Shown: positions 62,002-64,000 of the stretch, one piece after another
How the letters are laid out: every line of letters begins with the position of its first letter
How positions within the stretch are numbered: the stretch's first letter is position 1
Source: Ensifer adhaerens
GTDB taxonomy: Bacteria; Pseudomonadota; Alphaproteobacteria; Rhizobiales; Rhizobiaceae
DNA: 64,000 nt
Assembly (NCBI RefSeq): GCF_000697965.2
Contig: NZ_CP015880.1
Span: forward strand, 2,542,001 to 2,606,000
Direction: 5' to 3'
The notes under the pieces: model-generated
What the model was told of the DNA's origin: nothing
Database searches by the model: none
What the model saw: only the letters and a program-made list of their open reading frames with translations
Translations under genes and position numbers: made by a program

Positions 62002-63747
62002 TCAGTGGCTGTCGCGGTTCATCGGAATTTCCGCGCCGCGCGGACCGACGAGGAAGTCGAGATCCGCGCCCGTGTCGGCCTGCATCACGCTCTTGACGTA
62101 GAGGCCGGCATAACCACCCTTGAGCGGCATCACCGGCGACACCCAGGCAGCGCGACGACGGGCCAGTTCTTCGTCGGAGACATCGAGATGGATGGTGCGG
62201 GCCGGCACGTCGACGGCGATCATGTCGCCGTTTTGAACCAGTGCCAGCGGGCCGCCATCGGCCGCTTCCGGCGCCGTGTGCAGGATGACCGTACCGTAGG
62301 CCGTGCCGGACATGCGCGCATCGGAGATGCGGATCATGTCGGTAATGCCCTTTTTCAGCACCTTCGGGGGCAGGCCCATGTTGCCGACCTCGGCCATGCC
62401 CGGGTAACCCTTCGGGCCGCAATATTTCAGCACCATCACGCAGGTCTCGTCGATGTCGAGATCATCGCGATTGATGCGGGCGTGGTAGTCCTCGATGCTC
62501 TCGAACACCACCGCCCGGCCCTTGTGCTGCATCAGGTGCGGCGATGCGGCGGACGGCTTCAGCACGCAGCCCTTGGGCGCAAGATTGCCGCGCAGCACCG
62601 CGATGCCGCCGGACTTGGTCAGCGCTTTGTCGCGCGGCACGATGACGTCGTCATTGTAGTTGACGACATCCTTGACGTCGTTCCAGATCGTGTCACCGGT
62701 GACGGTCACAGCATCCTTGTGAAGGAGGCCCATTTCGCCCACGGCCTTGATCACGACCGGCAGCCCGCCGGCATAATAGAACTCCTCCATCAGGTACTTG
62801 CCCGACGGCTGCAGGTTGACGATCGTCGGCACGTCGCGGCCGAGGCGATCCCAATCGTCGAGACTGAGGTCGACACCGACACGGCCGGCAAGCGCCAAGA
62901 GGTGCAGCACGGCGTTGGTCGAGCCGCCGACCGCGCCGTTGACGCGAATGGCGTTCTCGAAGGCCTGCTTCGTCAGGATATCCGAAGGCTTCAGATCCTC
63001 CTTGACCATGTCGACGATGCGGCGGCCGGAGAGCTGGGAGATCACCCGGCGGCGGGCATCGACGGCAGGGATCGCCGCATTGCCGGGCAGGGTCATGCCG
63101 AGCGCTTCGGCCATCGAGGCCATGGTCGAGGCCGTGCCCATGGTCATGCAACTGCCGGCCGAGCGGGCCATGCCCTGCTCCGCATCCATGAATTCGGCGA
63201 GCGACATCTCGCCGGACTTCACCATTTCCGAAAACTGCCAGATCGCCGTGCCCGAGCCGACATCCTTGCCGCGCCACTTGCCGTTCAGCATCGGGCCGCC
63301 AGAAACGAGGATGACCGGGATGTCGACGCTGGCAGCCCCCATCAGCAGGCTCGGCGTGGTCTTGTCGCAACCGCCGAGCAGCACGACGCCATCGACCGGA
63401 TTGCCGCGGATCGCCTCTTCGACGTCCATGGCCGCAAGATTGCGGAACATCATCGCCGTGGGCCGCAGCGTGCTTTCGCCAACGGAAAACACCGGGAATT
63501 CGACCGGGAAGCCACCGGCCTCGTAGACGCCGCGCTTCACCCGCTCTGCGAGATCACGCAGATGCGCGTTGCACGGCGTCAGCTCCGACCAGGTGTTACA
63601 GATGCCGATGATCGGCCGGCCATCGAAGGTGTCGGCGGGCAGGCCCTGGTTCTTCATCCAGGAGCGGTGCATGATGGCATTCTTGCCGGTACCGCCGAAC
63701 CAATCCTGCGAACGCAGCTTGCGCGGCCATTCAGCTTTCTTCTTCAT
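62002..63747 (-). CDS. IlvD/Edd-family pentonate dehydratase, likely L-arabonate dehydratase
   Basis: This 581-residue Fe-S dehydratase resembles Rhizobium leguminosarum L-arabinonate dehydratase throughout: MKKKAEWPRKLRSQ at the start, cluster cysteines in TPCNAHL, GGCDKTTPSLLMGAAS and GSCMTMGTAST, and RISDARMSGTAYGTV with the catalytic Ser. It would convert L-arabonate to 2-keto-3-deoxyarabonate. ATG 63747 follows AAGGAAGG. The neighbouring aldehyde dehydrogenase supports this pathway; xylonate or a related acid is the main alternative. Confidence 0.9.
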   Translation of the reverse strand: MKKKAEWPRKLRSQDWFGGTGKNAIMHRSWMKNQGLPADTFDGRPIIGICNTWSELTPCNAHLRDLAERVKRGVYEAGGFPVEFPVFSVGESTLRPTAMMFRNLAAMDVEEAIRGNPVDGVVLLGGCDKTTPSLLMGAASVDIPVILVSGGPMLNGKWRGKDVGSGTAIWQFSEMVKSGEMSLAEFMDAEQGMARSAGSCMTMGTASTMASMAEALGMTLPGNAAIPAVDARRRVISQLSGRRIVDMVKEDLKPSDILTKQAFENAIRVNGAVGGSTNAVLHLLALAGRVGVDLSLDDWDRLGRDVPTIVNLQPSGKYLMEEFYYAGGLPVVIKAVGEMGLLHKDAVTVTGDTIWNDVKDVVNYNDDVIVPRDKALTKSGGIAVLRGNLAPKGCVLKPSAASPHLMQHKGRAVVFESIEDYHARINRDDLDIDETCVMVLKYCGPKGYPGMAEVGNMGLPPKVLKKGITDMIRISDARMSGTAYGTVILHTAPEAADGGPLALVQNGDMIAVDVPARTIHLDVSDEELARRRAAWVSPVMPLKGGYAGLYVKSVMQADTGADLDFLVGPRGAEIPMNRDSH

Positions 63748-63802
63748 CTCTTCCTTCCTTATGCGGCCCGCACCGTTCACGCGGGCCCGATGACGGCGTG
63801 CT

Positions 63803-64000
63803 TCAGGCGAGCGTGTAGGCCGTCTTGACGGTGGTGTAGAACTCGGCGGCGTAGCGCCCCTGCTCGCGCGAGCCGTGGGACGAACCCTTGCGGCCGCCGA
63901 AGGGCACGTGGAAATCGACGCCCGCCGTCGGCAGGTTGACCATCACCATGCCGGCCTCGGCATTGCGCTTGAAATGGGTCGCGTGCTTGAGGCTGGTGGT
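63803..64000 (-). CDS. Aldehyde dehydrogenase, C-terminal fragment (cut by window edge)
   Basis: The last 65 residues of an aldehyde dehydrogenase are readable on the minus strand: GMVMVNLPTAGVDFHVPFGG, SREQGRYAAEFYTTVKTAY and the stop at 63803. This is the C-terminal signature of alpha-ketoglutarate semialdehyde dehydrogenases, the final step of non-phosphorylative L-arabinose catabolism. It lies upstream of the dehydratase in the same direction, 55 bp away, as an apparent operon. Confidence 0.85.
   Translation of the reverse strand, partial: TTSLKHATHFKRNAEAGMVMVNLPTAGVDFHVPFGGRKGSSHGSREQGRYAAEFYTTVKTAYTLA

Noticed and set aside
61939..63828. A 629-codon plus-strand frame opposite the dehydratase
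   Set aside because: His/Arg/Asp-rich antisense translation with no domain features, while the minus strand encodes an intact IlvD-family enzyme.

Overview
The window looks like an Ensifer/Sinorhizobium (Rhizobiales) chromosome or chromid. It is GC-rich and gene-dense. It carries a choXWV choline transporter whose ChoX has all the known ligand residues at S. meliloti numbering, a NolR nodulation-type regulator, a BacA/SbmA peptide transporter, and the bdhA-xdhA-xdhB gene order described as a mixed-function operon in S. meliloti. I saw no rRNA, tRNA, insertion sequence, prophage or CRISPR array.

Layout. 1-4750: the 5' part of tdk, the choXWV operon, a HugZ-like protein and nolR. 4938-9421: two Gfo/Idh/MocA oxidoreductases, the second in an apparent operon with a secreted GH9 cellulase. 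9686-17546: omega-aminotransferase, adenine deaminase, an AAC(6')-like acetyltransferase coupled to a GH13 alpha-glucosidase, a KDG kinase and der. 17547-18828 holds short palindromic repeats around a TPR membrane protein. 18829-26891: NnrU, a polysaccharide deacetylase, bacA, an MFS transporter, map, an LLM oxidoreductase, and a TetR regulator facing an exported RidA-like protein across a large palindromic operator. 26987-42312: glpK, bdhA-xdhAB, then purine breakdown (puuD-guaD on +, puuE-uraD-allA-uraH on -) with lldD and an exported alpha/beta hydrolase between. 42506-48596: NUDIX, DUF1045, a PRC-barrel protein, a split MnmC-like pair facing each other, an MttB-family methyltransferase and a host-attachment-type protein. 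48724-50980: a WYL regulator facing an ABM-like protein and an AlkC-type DNA glycosylase. 51269-56598: RhlE-type helicase, DMT exporter, GyrI-like protein and a YeiE/YeiH-like pair. 56818-60136: ATP-grasp, alpha-E and transglutaminase genes. 60189-60857: a secreted protein built from 14-residue repeats. 61089-64000: an NTF2-like protein, an arabonate-type dehydratase and the C-terminus of an aldehyde dehydrogenase.

How the genes work together. Ade, GuaD, XdhAB, PuuD, UraH, UraD, PuuE and AllA cover adenine/guanine to ureidoglycolate and glyoxylate, except for allantoicase and the XdhC maturation factor, which are not here. ChoXWV imports choline and the MttB-like protein could act on a methylated amine. 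The dehydratase and aldehyde dehydrogenase fit non-phosphorylative pentose catabolism. Two genes (PRC-barrel and host-attachment) have promoters exactly matching the alphaproteobacterial EcfG/RpoE2 general-stress consensus GGAAC-N16-CGTT.

Most worth following up: the 14-residue-repeat secreted protein, the ATP-grasp/alpha-E/transglutaminase cluster, the WYL-ABM-AlkC module, the TetR/RidA palindrome, and the linkage of genes that I recall as lying on chromosome and on pSymB in S. meliloti 1021.
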